Below, in pieces: positions 17,596 to 27,951 of a DNA stretch of 64,000 bases. Below the pieces are notes generated by a model, which worked only from the letters and a program-made list of their open reading frames with translations, was not told the origin of the DNA and did not search any database. Positions within the stretch are counted from its first letter, which is position 1. Every line of letters starts with the position of its first letter. Both the position numbers and the translations under genes were made by a program. Origin of the DNA: Sulfurimonas sp. (lineage in GTDB: Bacteria > Campylobacterota > Campylobacteria > Campylobacterales > Sulfurimonadaceae); the NCBI GenBank assembly GCA_028044295.1, contig JAOFSE010000004.1, forward strand, positions 1-64,000, read 5' to 3'.

Positions 17596-19287
17596 CTACA
17601 CATATACGCAGTTTCTACCATTTAACTTAGCTCTATATAGTGCCTGATCGCAACGCTTAATAAGACTTTCTAAAGTATTATCATATTTATGTTCAAGTTC
17701 TGCAACACCTATACTAATTGAAATTTTGATAATCTCATCTTCATCTATAACTAATTCATAATCTTGAAGTTTAATTCTTATTTCTTCAGCTAATTCAACT
17801 GCATCGCTAAGAGATATATCAGGGAGTAAAACAATGAACTCTTCTCCACCATATCTCCCTGCTATATCATTCTTCGTTAACACATCTTGTATAGTCTGTA
17901 CTGTTGCTTGTATGGCCTTGTCACCTGTTGAATGCCCATAAGTATCGTTAATTCTTTTAAATTTATCCAAATCCATTAGTAAAAGTGAAAAGTTTTTATT
18001 TTTACTTACTGATTCACTATAAATTTTTTCAGCTTCTTTTGAAAAATATCTACGGTTATAAAGACCAGTTAAAGAGTCTTCACTGGCTTCTCTAATAAGT
18101 TCTATCTTGGTATGCTCAAGTTTTCTTTTTTGTTCTATTAAAAGTTTATTTACAGTTGATGTTTTTAAGTACTTATTTGTAAGAAGAAGTGTAAAAAATA
18201 TAATCTCTATCAAGGATCCAGCTAAAAATGAATACCTTGTTATGTCATTGTTCTCTAAAAATGTATTGAAATTCAGTACCATTAGGCCCATAGCAGGTGT
18301 ATAAATCATTAAGGCAATTAAATAGTACTTAGCATCACTGTAACCTCTAAGCCAAGATTTTACCGATACGACTAGTAGTAGTGTTAAGAACAGGAATGAA
18401 AGTATATTAAATACGAAATTAGCATATTGTATATCTTGTGATACCAGTAAAATAAAAATACCAAATATTAAACTTGATAGCTTAAACATTTTATCTGCTA
18501 ATGGCATAGTATTTTTCAAATCTAAGAAGCGTCCAGAAAATAGTGTTAAGAACAGCACAAGAGAAGCACCTACTGTATGTAATCCAGTGTCCCATCCATG
18601 AAAACCAAATGACATATAAGTTCCACTTTTAACACTCAAAAAGATTATTAATGAAGTTATATACCCCAAATAGTATACATATATACGATCTCTTGTAACC
18701 AAAAGATTATATAAATTAGGAATTAAAATCACTAAAAATACAAAAGATAAAATAATATACATATCTGTAATACTAATACGACTAGGTCTATAATATTCAT
18801 CTGCAGTATATACTTGAAACTCACCAATATGTCCAGATATAGTTCTTGCTTTAACAAAGTATGTAATAGTTTCATCTTTAGTTATATGTAACTTAAAAGC
18901 TGGATTATTGTCATTTATGCTTCTATCATTTAGGTCAACATTTAAACCATTTTTATCTACTTTCCATTTTCCATCAAGATAAGTATATAAGTCTACGTTA
19001 GTCCAAAAAGGTTCAGTAAAATAAAGAATAAAATCTTCTTTATTACTTCTATTTAGTATTTCAATCTTAAACCATGCTGTCGCTGTTTTATAACCTTGTG
19101 TAAATTGACTTGATATCTGCTTTTCAAATTTGATTTTCGATACATCTTCAACACTATAAAGAGAACTTTCATCATAAAAATATTCAATACTGAAGTCATC
19201 ATACTTTTTCACACCATCTTTTATTACTACTCCTGCATTAAGTGTTGTAAATACAAATAGAAATAAAAATAGTGTTCTAATTATCAT
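17596..19287 (-). CDS. 7TM sensor (7TMR-DISM type) diguanylate cyclase
   Basis: A 563-residue membrane signalling protein: signal peptide, a periplasmic 7TMR-DISMED2-like domain (about 20-150, with WFKIEILNRS and FYFTEPFW-type strands), seven membrane helices (about 170-370), a short coiled coil, then a C-terminal GGDEF domain with DSLTGLYNRRYF and the active site GRYGGEEF. The residue expected to be the inhibitory-site Arg reads Thr (LTKND), so product inhibition is probably absent. It should make cyclic di-GMP. Its ATG follows the metY stop with no gap, and metX lies 74 nt downstream. The ligand is unknown. Confidence 0.88.
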   Translation of the reverse strand: MIIRTLFLFLFVFTTLNAGVVIKDGVKKYDDFSIEYFYDESSLYSVEDVSKIKFEKQISSQFTQGYKTATAWFKIEILNRSNKEDFILYFTEPFWTNVDLYTYLDGKWKVDKNGLNVDLNDRSINDNNPAFKLHITKDETITYFVKARTISGHIGEFQVYTADEYYRPSRISITDMYIILSFVFLVILIPNLYNLLVTRDRIYVYYLGYITSLIIFLSVKSGTYMSFGFHGWDTGLHTVGASLVLFLTLFSGRFLDLKNTMPLADKMFKLSSLIFGIFILLVSQDIQYANFVFNILSFLFLTLLLVVSVKSWLRGYSDAKYYLIALMIYTPAMGLMVLNFNTFLENNDITRYSFLAGSLIEIIFFTLLLTNKYLKTSTVNKLLIEQKRKLEHTKIELIREASEDSLTGLYNRRYFSKEAEKIYSESVSKNKNFSLLLMDLDKFKRINDTYGHSTGDKAIQATVQTIQDVLTKNDIAGRYGGEEFIVLLPDISLSDAVELAEEIRIKLQDYELVIDEDEIIKISISIGVAELEHKYDNTLESLIKRCDQALYRAKLNGRNCVYV

Positions 19288-20553
19288 CTAAGCTTCTAAC
19301 GCCTGTTTGATATCTGCAATAAGGTCAGCTGAGCTCTCTAAACCACATGATATTCTAATAAGTCCAGCTGGAACTCCACAAGCATTTAATTCATCTTGAC
19401 TAAGTTGTTGGTGGGTTGTTGATGCGGGGTGAGTAATAATAGATTTAGAATCACCGATATTTACGACTAAAGAGTAAAGCTCTGTTGCATCAACAATTTT
19501 CGTTGCCTCATCAAGTGAAGACACTTCAAAACTAAGAAGTCCAGAGCATTGTCCACCATCAAAGTATTTTTGAGCATTATCATAGTTAGAATTACTTTTT
19601 AGTCCTGGATAGTTTACTTTTTTAACCTTTGGATGTGATTCTAAAAACTGAGCTAACTCAAGTGCATTTTTAGAGTGTTCTCTCATACGAAGTGCTAAAT
19701 GTTCCATACCTTGAATGAATAACCATGAGTTAAATGGTGATGATACAGCACCTAAATCACGTAACAGTGAAAGACGTGCACGAAGAGAGTATGGAGGTAG
19801 TCCAACATCTACATAGACAAGTCCATGGTAAGATGCATCTGGTTCATTAAAGTGAGTATAGCGAGGGTTGTCTCTTAACTTTTCAACAAGACCTTTTCTC
19901 TCTACCATAATCCCACCAATAGCAAGACCCTGACCTGTTGTGTACTTAGAAGCACTATGAACTGTTATATCAGCTCCAAACTCAAAAGGACGACATAATA
20001 CCGGAGTAGCAACTGTGTTATCTACTACCGTTAATATACCATGGCTATTTGCAATTTTTGTTATAGCTTCTATATCTGCTACGTCAATACTAGGATTTGT
20101 TAATGACTCAAAAAATATAACTTTTGTTTTTTCATCCACTAAAGCCTCGATTTGAGAAGGTTCATGCACATCAAAGAACCTTGCTTCAATACCAAACCTT
20201 TTAAGAGTATGTGCCGTCTGAGTAAGACTTCCACCATAAAGCTGCTTAGCGCAAACTATGTTATCTCCAACCTCTGCTGCATTTACAATTGCAAAGAAGA
20301 TAGCACTCATCCCACTTGAAGTTGCGATAGCTGCTTCGCCACCTTCAAGCTCAGCAAACCTTTTCTCAAATACATCTGTAGTAGGATTATTTAAACGAGT
20401 ATAGATATTACCTAACTCTTTTAGTGCAAATAGATCAGCGGCATGCTGTGAATCACGAAATTCATAAGCAGTTGTTTGATAAATAGGAACAGCCATAGTT
20501 CCTTGAGTATCTTTTTCATAACCTGCGTGCAATGCCTTAGTCTGTAAATCCAT
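19288..20553 (-). CDS. metY: O-acetylhomoserine sulfhydrylase
   Basis: PLP enzyme making homocysteine from O-acetylhomoserine and sulfide. The 421 residues show the Cys/Met-metabolism family order: QTTAYEFRDSQHAADLF, YTRLNNPTTDVFE, the SSGMSAI region, VDNTVATPVLCRP, and the Schiff-base lysine in HSASKYTTGQG (about 206). The insertion around PRYTHFNEPDASYHG is typical of MetY rather than MetB/MetC. It is the first gene of a minus-strand group with the GGDEF gene and metX. It faces the copper oxidase gene across a 119-nt divergent region. Confidence 0.94.
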   Translation of the reverse strand: MDLQTKALHAGYEKDTQGTMAVPIYQTTAYEFRDSQHAADLFALKELGNIYTRLNNPTTDVFEKRFAELEGGEAAIATSSGMSAIFFAIVNAAEVGDNIVCAKQLYGGSLTQTAHTLKRFGIEARFFDVHEPSQIEALVDEKTKVIFFESLTNPSIDVADIEAITKIANSHGILTVVDNTVATPVLCRPFEFGADITVHSASKYTTGQGLAIGGIMVERKGLVEKLRDNPRYTHFNEPDASYHGLVYVDVGLPPYSLRARLSLLRDLGAVSSPFNSWLFIQGMEHLALRMREHSKNALELAQFLESHPKVKKVNYPGLKSNSNYDNAQKYFDGGQCSGLLSFEVSSLDEATKIVDATELYSLVVNIGDSKSIITHPASTTHQQLSQDELNACGVPAGLIRISCGLESSADLIADIKQALEA

Positions 20554-20620
20554 CTGTTTTCCTAAATTTTATTTAAATACATTCTATCCAAAAATAGATT
20601 AATATTATATACACAAACTC

Positions 20621-20637
20621 TACACGTACTAGGTGTA
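20621..20637. promoter_or_regulatory. Small inverted repeat between metY and the copper oxidase gene
   Basis: TACAC and GTGTA are separated by seven bases in the 119-nt divergent region, 36 nt before the copper oxidase ATG. It could be an operator for either gene. The arms are only 5 bp, so this is weak. Confidence 0.25.
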
Positions 20638-20672
20638 CAATAGAAATAAGTTCTTACATGTAGGAGTATAAT

Positions 20673-22403
20673 ATGAGTAATAATCATAAACTCACTCGTA
20701 GAATCTTTGTAAAAGGAGTTGCTACTTCATCATTGCTACTCTCAGGACTTGTTGATTTAAATGCTAAAAGCACAAACAAGTTTCTCGATAACTCTTCAGT
20801 GTTAAGTGGTAAAGAATTCTTCCTAAGTATTGAGTATACACCTGTAAATATAACAGGAACTCCGGCAATAGCCACAACAGTAAATGGACTACTTTCAGCT
20901 CCAACATTACTCTGGAAAGAAGGTGATGAAGTCACCATACATGTAACCAACAATCTTAAAGTTGACACGTCTATTCATTGGCATGGAATCATACTCCCAA
21001 CAGATATGGATGGTGTACCAGGACTAAGTTTTGCAGGTATAAAACCAGGTACAACATTCACTTATAAATTCACCCTAAATCAAAGTGGTACATACTGGTA
21101 CCATAGTCATTCAGGTTTTCAAGAGCAAACTGGTGTATATGGTGCTATAGTAATCAAGCCTAAAGTTCAGGACCCTTACAAATACAACGCAGATTATGTT
21201 CTGACTTTGTCAGACTGGTCTGATGAGAATCCACATTCTGTATATAGAAAATTAAAACTAGTTGGAGACTATTATAACTTTAAACAGCGTACTGTAGGGG
21301 AGTTCTTCAGTGAAGTAAAAGAGAAAGGTTTTTTACAAGCATTTAGTGATAGAAAAATGTGGAATAAAATGTCTATGACAGATAGAGACTTATCTGATGT
21401 TACAGGATATACATATACTTACTTGATGAACGGACATAACCCAAGCACACACTTTAAAGCACTCTTTAAGAAGGGTCATAAAGTTAGACTGCGCTTTATA
21501 AATTCTGCTGCCATGACATTTTTTGATGTACAAATTCCTGGTTTAAAAATGATGGTAGTAGCAGCTGATGGGAACAATATCGAGCCTATTCGTGTAGATG
21601 AATTTCGAATAGGTGTAGCTGAGACTTATGATGTAATAGTTGAACCATTAGAAAAAAAAGCTTATGCTATTTTTGCTCAGAGTTTAGACCGTTCTGGCTA
21701 TGCACTGGGTTCTCTTACATACAACAAGAATGTTTTAGCAATAGCTCCACAAATGGATGAACTGCCTATACTGACTCATACAGATATGGGTATGAATCAT
21801 GATATGCATAACAACTCAACGCACTCAGCGATGAAGTGCGGTGCAAATATGACAATGCCAATGAAGAAAAAGCCTCTATACTCAAATGTACCTATTACAC
21901 CATTAGAAGAAAAATGGGGTGCTCACACAACTATGAAGCTAGAAAACACTCGTTACCGACTAAATGACCCTGGTGTTGGTTTGAGAGGAAATGGAAGAGT
22001 TGTACTTACATACGCAGACCTAAAATCCCTTAATTCAATTGTTGATGACAGATATCCTGATAGACAAATAATACTCAATTTAACTGGGAATATGGAACGA
22101 TACTTATGGTCCATAAATGGAATAGCCTATAAGGACGCAAAACCATTAGAATTTTTCTATGGAGAAAGACTAAGAATAACTTACATAAACAATACTATGA
22201 TGAACCATCCTATGCACCTTCATGGACTATGGAGTGACTTAGAAACTGGTAATGGTAACTTTGTAAGAAAACACACCATTATAGTTCAACCAGGTTCTCG
22301 CATAAGTTTTCAAGTAACAGTCGATGCTAAAGGTTTATGGGCATATCATTGCCATCTTATCTATCATATGGCTGGTATGTTTAGAAAAGTTGTAGTGAGA
22401 TAG
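20673..22403 (+). CDS. Tat-exported multicopper oxidase (CopA/PcoA family)
   Basis: A 576-residue periplasmic copper oxidase for Cu(I) detoxification. The N-terminus has a twin-arginine signal (TRRIFVKG, Arg9-Arg10). Copper ligands are present in order: HWHGIILP, YWYHSHSGFQ, MNHPMHLHGLW, and WAYHCHLIYHMAGMF, which supply type 1, 2 and 3 sites with Met as axial ligand. A Met/His-rich stretch (about 370-400, MGMNHDMHNN) is typical of the copper-binding loop of this family. AGGAG precedes the ATG and is part of a TACATGTAGGAG string. copB follows 11 nt later. Confidence 0.93.
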   Translation: MSNNHKLTRRIFVKGVATSSLLLSGLVDLNAKSTNKFLDNSSVLSGKEFFLSIEYTPVNITGTPAIATTVNGLLSAPTLLWKEGDEVTIHVTNNLKVDTSIHWHGIILPTDMDGVPGLSFAGIKPGTTFTYKFTLNQSGTYWYHSHSGFQEQTGVYGAIVIKPKVQDPYKYNADYVLTLSDWSDENPHSVYRKLKLVGDYYNFKQRTVGEFFSEVKEKGFLQAFSDRKMWNKMSMTDRDLSDVTGYTYTYLMNGHNPSTHFKALFKKGHKVRLRFINSAAMTFFDVQIPGLKMMVVAADGNNIEPIRVDEFRIGVAETYDVIVEPLEKKAYAIFAQSLDRSGYALGSLTYNKNVLAIAPQMDELPILTHTDMGMNHDMHNNSTHSAMKCGANMTMPMKKKPLYSNVPITPLEEKWGAHTTMKLENTRYRLNDPGVGLRGNGRVVLTYADLKSLNSIVDDRYPDRQIILNLTGNMERYLWSINGIAYKDAKPLEFFYGERLRITYINNTMMNHPMHLHGLWSDLETGNGNFVRKHTIIVQPGSRISFQVTVDAKGLWAYHCHLIYHMAGMFRKVVVR

Positions 22404-22414
22404 AGGAGTGCAAA

Positions 22415-23071
22415 ATGAAAAATATATTTTTAATATTATTTACAATTTTATTCTTACATGTAGAAATTAGTACAGCTATGGATAATGACGATCCATTACT
22501 CTATAAAGTTACGTTTGAAAACTTTGAGTATCAAACAAAAAGTATAAAAACCTTTAGTTGGGATAGTGATATATCAATTGGATATTCTCTAAATAAAATC
22601 ATATTCTATAGTGAGGGAGAAGATACAAAGTACGCTAGTAGTGAAAGTGAAAACCAATTAGTCTACTCCCACGCGATATCACCTTACTTAGATATACAAG
22701 CAGGTATAGCTTATGATAATACAGATGAGTCTGATTATACTTGGGGAGTTATTGCACTAAGTGGTATGCTTCCATATTTTGTAGAAATAAGAGCTGCTCT
22801 ACTCATAGGAAATAATGAAAATATTGGTCTTAGACTAGAGGCTGATTATGAAGCACTAATTACACAGAAACTTATTTTAATGCCTACTATTTCAACATCT
22901 ATTTACTCAAAGGATGTGGCTAGTATGGAACTAATAAAAGGAGTACATGACATTACCATTGGGGTTAGATTAAAGTATGAATTAAAAAGAGAATTTGCAC
23001 CATACTTTGGCTTTGAATGGAGTAAAAATGAGGATAGTTACATTCTAATAGGTCTTAGTTTCTGGTTCTAA
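22415..23071 (+). CDS. CopB/PcoB-like outer-membrane copper resistance protein
   Basis: A 218-residue exported beta-barrel-like protein with a signal peptide ending near ISTA. It lacks the His/Met-rich N-terminal region of enteric PcoB, but the barrel strands (WDSDISIGYS, QLVYSHAISPYLDIQAGI, NIGLRLEADYEALIT, TIGVRLKYELKREFAPYFGFEW) and the terminal aromatic residue (LSFWF) match the family. GAGGAG upstream of the ATG and the 11-nt distance from the copper oxidase support one operon. The copper role comes from that pairing. Confidence 0.87.
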   Translation: MKNIFLILFTILFLHVEISTAMDNDDPLLYKVTFENFEYQTKSIKTFSWDSDISIGYSLNKIIFYSEGEDTKYASSESENQLVYSHAISPYLDIQAGIAYDNTDESDYTWGVIALSGMLPYFVEIRAALLIGNNENIGLRLEADYEALITQKLILMPTISTSIYSKDVASMELIKGVHDITIGVRLKYELKREFAPYFGFEWSKNEDSYILIGLSFWF

Positions 23072-23086
23072 TATAAGCTTTACAGT

Positions 23087-23583
23087 CTATATAGTCTCTT
23101 CTTCATCGTAAATTACTACTGTTCCAGCTAGTAAATCATGAAGTCCCCGTTTATCAGCTCTTAGTCCTACCATTATAAATCCTATAAAAAGTGGTATCAT
23201 TGATACTATGTAACCTAAAGAGCGAGTTATAGCTTGTTTATTGTCAATCTCGCCTAGCGTCTTAGCATCTACAATCTTTACATGTAGAAATCTTTTACCA
23301 GGTGTTGCACCCTTCCATCTTCTCCAAAAAAGTATAGTAATAATAATAACAGATAGTTCAAAAAGTAGTTCCCACTTTAGAGATGTTTTTGGTTGTGAGG
23401 CTAGTGCTTTTTCTGCATTTCCACTCATAGCGTATTGCATATTTTGTTGATATTGAGAGAAGTCAAACCAGTTGCCATCACTTAAAAAGTAGATGACTAC
23501 AGCTACTGGTAGAGCTAAAAAAAGAGTGTCAAAAAACGAGGCAAAGAAACGAATCCAAAAACCTGCGTATTTAACTTCTTTCA

Positions 23584-23584
<1 letters not shown>
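23087..23584 (-). CDS. RDD-family membrane protein
   Basis: A 165-residue integral membrane protein starting with YAGFWIRFFASFFDTL, the R-x-x-A-x-x-x-D pattern that defines the RDD family. It has three hydrophobic segments (about 15-32, 70-86, 130-150), with GATPGKRFLHVKIVDA between the second and third. Some RDD proteins have been linked to Na+/H+ exchange, but the family has no general function. It overlaps the guaB stop by one base (TAATG) and ends 15 nt from the convergent copB. Confidence 0.85.
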
Positions 23585-25059
<1,475 letters not shown>

Positions 25060-25113
25060 CTAAAATTCATAGAATTATATCTTTTTAGTTGTTAAAAAGA
25101 GGTAAAGATATTT

Positions 25114-25917
25114 TTATATTAATTTAATACAGTTACGACCATCCCCTTTTGCCTCATATAGAGCCTGGTCAACACGTTTAATAATACTGTATTTATCATC
25201 ACTGTCTTTAAGGTGTGTAAGACCAAAACTTGCTGTAACTGAAGATACATCAGTAAAGTCATGAGCTTCTATCTCTTCTCTAATTTTATTTGCCAAACTC
25301 ATTACAACATCTTCTGAGGTATTTAAAAATAAAATAACGAATTCCTCTCCACCCCATCTAGCTACAATATCTGACCCTCTAAGTGATTTCTCTAAAACAG
25401 AAGCAAATACCGTTAGAACCTTATCTCCAATATCATGACCATATTCATCATTAATATCTTTAAATTTATCTATATCACAAAACAAAATAGACATGCCAAG
25501 CCTATAACGCTTATTTTTTTTAATTTCATATTCTAATATTGAATCAAATTTTCTTCTATTATAAAGGTTTGTTAAATGGTCTTTATTTGCGATTTCTGTG
25601 AGTGATTTGTTTATATTTTCAAGCTCTTGAGTACGATTTGCCACAAGCTCTTCAAGATGATTTTGATATGTCTGTAAATCATAAGATATTTTTTGCTGTT
25701 TCAGGAGTATATTTCTAGCGAAATATGAGAAAGAACATAACATTACAACAACTAAACAACGCATCCATAACTCTGCAGGTTCAGGAAAAAACATTGACTC
25801 CAAATAACTATCTTCTTCACCAAGAACATATACATCTATAGCAGTGTCTACTGTCCAAAAGAGTATAGAAAACAGTATGGCAATTAAAGGTAATTTTTTT
25901 GGGTTTAATTGATTCAT
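25114..25917 (-). CDS. Membrane diguanylate cyclase (GGDEF)
   Basis: A 267-residue protein with two membrane helices (about 13-29 and 51-69) flanking a very short acidic periplasmic loop, a coiled coil (about 80-110), and a GGDEF domain with HLTNLYNRRKF and ARWGGEEF. The inhibitory site RGSD is in place five residues before the active site, so product feedback is likely. With so little outside the membrane it has no visible sensor domain. It stands alone downstream of a 60-nt gap after the next minus-strand gene. Confidence 0.9.
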   Translation of the reverse strand: MNQLNPKKLPLIAILFSILFWTVDTAIDVYVLGEEDSYLESMFFPEPAELWMRCLVVVMLCSFSYFARNILLKQQKISYDLQTYQNHLEELVANRTQELENINKSLTEIANKDHLTNLYNRRKFDSILEYEIKKNKRYRLGMSILFCDIDKFKDINDEYGHDIGDKVLTVFASVLEKSLRGSDIVARWGGEEFVILFLNTSEDVVMSLANKIREEIEAHDFTDVSSVTASFGLTHLKDSDDKYSIIKRVDQALYEAKGDGRNCIKLI

Positions 25918-25977
25918 AATATAACTATATCATAATAATTAAAAAAGAAATATTATTATAAAAAATTATATTTTATT

Positions 25978-26232
25978 TTAAATTTCGTCGTTTTTCCAAG
26001 CTTCAATAGCATCTGGAAGAGATTCAAAACCGCTAACTCTACCGATGATAAAAACTTCATCAAAAACATATGCGCAGATATTTCTGTTTGCTTCTAACAT
26101 AAAAACTACATACTCATCACCACGAGTATCTTTAGACATAACCAGCATTCCGTCTACTGTATCGTTTACCTCTACTATGTCGTCATATTCAACATTTAGA
26201 AGTTGTTTTCCATCGCTTGTATATATTGCCAT
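25978..26232 (-). CDS. Small cytoplasmic protein, unknown function
   Basis: An 84-residue, acidic, beta-rich protein without signal or membrane segment (YTSDGKQLLNVEYDDIVEV, DEYVVFMLEA). AGAGGTAAG precedes the ATG. It lies between the GGDEF gene and a protein of unknown function, on the same strand as both. A TACATGTA copy lies in the 63-nt gap upstream. I do not recognise the family. Confidence 0.65.
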   Translation of the reverse strand: MAIYTSDGKQLLNVEYDDIVEVNDTVDGMLVMSKDTRGDEYVVFMLEANRNICAYVFDEVFIIGRVSGFESLPDAIEAWKNDEI

Positions 26233-26295
26233 ACTTACCTCTTTACAAAATTATAAATATTTCTTACATGTAAAAAGCAAAATGTGTTCTCAAAC

Positions 26296-26925
26296 CTATT
26301 CAGGGGTATAAACAAAATACCTCATGTTTATATCTTTTAACTTATCACTCCAACCTATATAGTACTTATTATCTATACACTTGTAGTTCTCTCCAAAGTA
26401 ATGTTCAAAAACTTTACTAGAATCACTCTCAGTTATAGCCATCCAGATAAACCCAACCTCTTTAAGCGCATGAACTTCTTTTCTTTTACGGATAATCTCT
26501 CTTAAATCAAACTCTACTTTACTTGCATCTTCATCACTAGTAAACTCTGTGTAGTCAAATGTAGCTTCTATGTGATCTACATTTTGTATCTTTTTCCAAA
26601 AATCTTTTTCATTCTTTTCTTTAAAAACTATTTGTGGATTTGCATCACCTTTTAGAGCTATAAAGTCAGCATATTGAAATGCTTCTGCTGCATTTGTTCC
26701 GAGCTTAACAAGTGTTTCATCTTCATAAGTGTTAGGAGTTTTTCCATCTGCATCGACTAACTCTCTAAAGTGTATAGTTGTTAATTCTGTTTTTGAACGA
26801 TGAAGAGAGTGTATTACTGCCAGTGGATACTTTAATTTCCATACAGGACTTGACTGTAAAAGTCCAAATGTAAAATATCTAGTACTTGGTACGATCTTAG
26901 ATATTGTGTCTATCAGTTTTTGCAT
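26296..26925 (-). CDS. Unknown protein, paralogue of the one at 29352-30002
   Basis: A 209-residue soluble protein. I set the start at the ATG at 26925, which has AAGG upstream and overlaps the stop of the preceding ADP-ribosylglycohydrolase gene by one base; a longer frame is only an out-of-frame run through that gene. The C-terminal 60 residues (LKEVGFIWMAI, FEHYFGENY, YIGWSDKLKDINMR) align clearly with the gene at 29352-30002 (LKEIGFSWVVT, LEHYFLDNH, YIAWADKLADVNMR). I know no family name. Coupling with the hydrolase suggests a joint role. Confidence 0.7.
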   Translation of the reverse strand: MQKLIDTISKIVPSTRYFTFGLLQSSPVWKLKYPLAVIHSLHRSKTELTTIHFRELVDADGKTPNTYEDETLVKLGTNAAEAFQYADFIALKGDANPQIVFKEKNEKDFWKKIQNVDHIEATFDYTEFTSDEDASKVEFDLREIIRKRKEVHALKEVGFIWMAITESDSSKVFEHYFGENYKCIDNKYYIGWSDKLKDINMRYFVYTPE

Positions 26926-27782
26926 TATTTCAACCTTTGTATATATGTGTTTATTTTCTCTATTGTATTGATATTGTTTAACCACTCATAAACCATTTTA
27001 AATTCATCTCTAGTACCTAGTATCATTGCTACTACCATACCACGAGCTGAACTATCTCCACCAGCCTTAGAGTTTTTAATCATTACTTCTTTAAAATCAT
27101 CTCCTAAACATAATAGATGAATAACTCCACTAAAACCACCATCAATTCCACAGGCTGGACCGAACCCTCTTATAGACTCTGATGTATCTTTGTCTTTACT
27201 ACTCATACCTTCATCTATCCAAGTAGATAATGAAGGATACTTTGGTTTTAAACCCTCGATAGTTTTTTGTATGTCCTTACCTTCTAAAGATGCATAGAAA
27301 AGTTCAGCAAAAAATTGTGAAGCTGTCTGTGCAAGTGGTGAATTATGAGTGATAGAAGTAAAGTCTTTTACTCTTTTTAAAAACTCATCTTGACTCTTTA
27401 CATGTAGAAGTAGTGGAGCTATATGGCCACAGATACTCAAATCAGCAGACTCTGTACCCATATTCTCTAATGCATTACGAGTAGCTCCATCTATGTAACC
27501 ACCATAATTCTTCATCTTCTGGGACCAGAACTCATAAAAATCATCTTTATTAAACTCTTTTTTTTCTGACATGTATTCTAAAAGAAAAAGTGTCTGGTCA
27601 CCATAGTGAGTAAAATCTCCACTCTTTTTTCCATCGTGCCACATCGACTGAGCATCATTTAATGTTTCCCAGTTTATAGGTAGGTTACTTAATTGCTCTT
27701 CATCATATACCCAGTGAGCACCCAATGCATAAGCATCTGCTGTTAATGAAGCTAGTATAGAGTTAGTAATCTTATCATTCAT
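26925..27782 (-). CDS. ADP-ribosylglycohydrolase family protein
   Basis: A 285-residue all-helical DraG/ARH-fold hydrolase that may remove ADP-ribose from proteins or nucleic acids. The N-terminal segment NSILASLTADAYALGAHW and the metal-binding THYGDQTLFLLEYM correspond to the first conserved block, and KAGGDSSARGMVVAMILG corresponds to the C-terminal GGDTD-type block, here with Ser-Ser after the Asp instead of Thr-Asp. Two of the usual metal ligands may therefore differ. AAAGGG precedes the ATG. It is coupled to the unknown gene downstream. The target is unknown. Confidence 0.83.
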   Translation of the reverse strand: MNDKITNSILASLTADAYALGAHWVYDEEQLSNLPINWETLNDAQSMWHDGKKSGDFTHYGDQTLFLLEYMSEKKEFNKDDFYEFWSQKMKNYGGYIDGATRNALENMGTESADLSICGHIAPLLLHVKSQDEFLKRVKDFTSITHNSPLAQTASQFFAELFYASLEGKDIQKTIEGLKPKYPSLSTWIDEGMSSKDKDTSESIRGFGPACGIDGGFSGVIHLLCLGDDFKEVMIKNSKAGGDSSARGMVVAMILGTRDEFKMVYEWLNNINTIEKINTYIQRLK

Positions 27783-27915
27783 TTTATACCCTTTAAAAGA
27801 AGAAAATATTTTATTGGCTTGATGTTATCAACATAGTCTAAAATATACTACTTTGTTTAATTATGATGTTATAAAATAAGTTAAAATTAAAATAATTTGT
27901 TTATTGCGTAGAAGG

Positions 27916-27938
27916 AGAAAAAGGCATGAAAGCCTTTT
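27916..27938 (-). terminator. Intrinsic terminator after gatA
   Basis: On the minus strand AAAAGGC pairs with GCCTTTT around a 6-nt loop and runs into a T-rich tail, 14 nt past the gatA stop. The 169-nt gap between gatA and the ADP-ribosylglycohydrolase gene holds nothing else I can name. Confidence 0.65.
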
Positions 27939-27951
27939 AGATGTAGAACTA

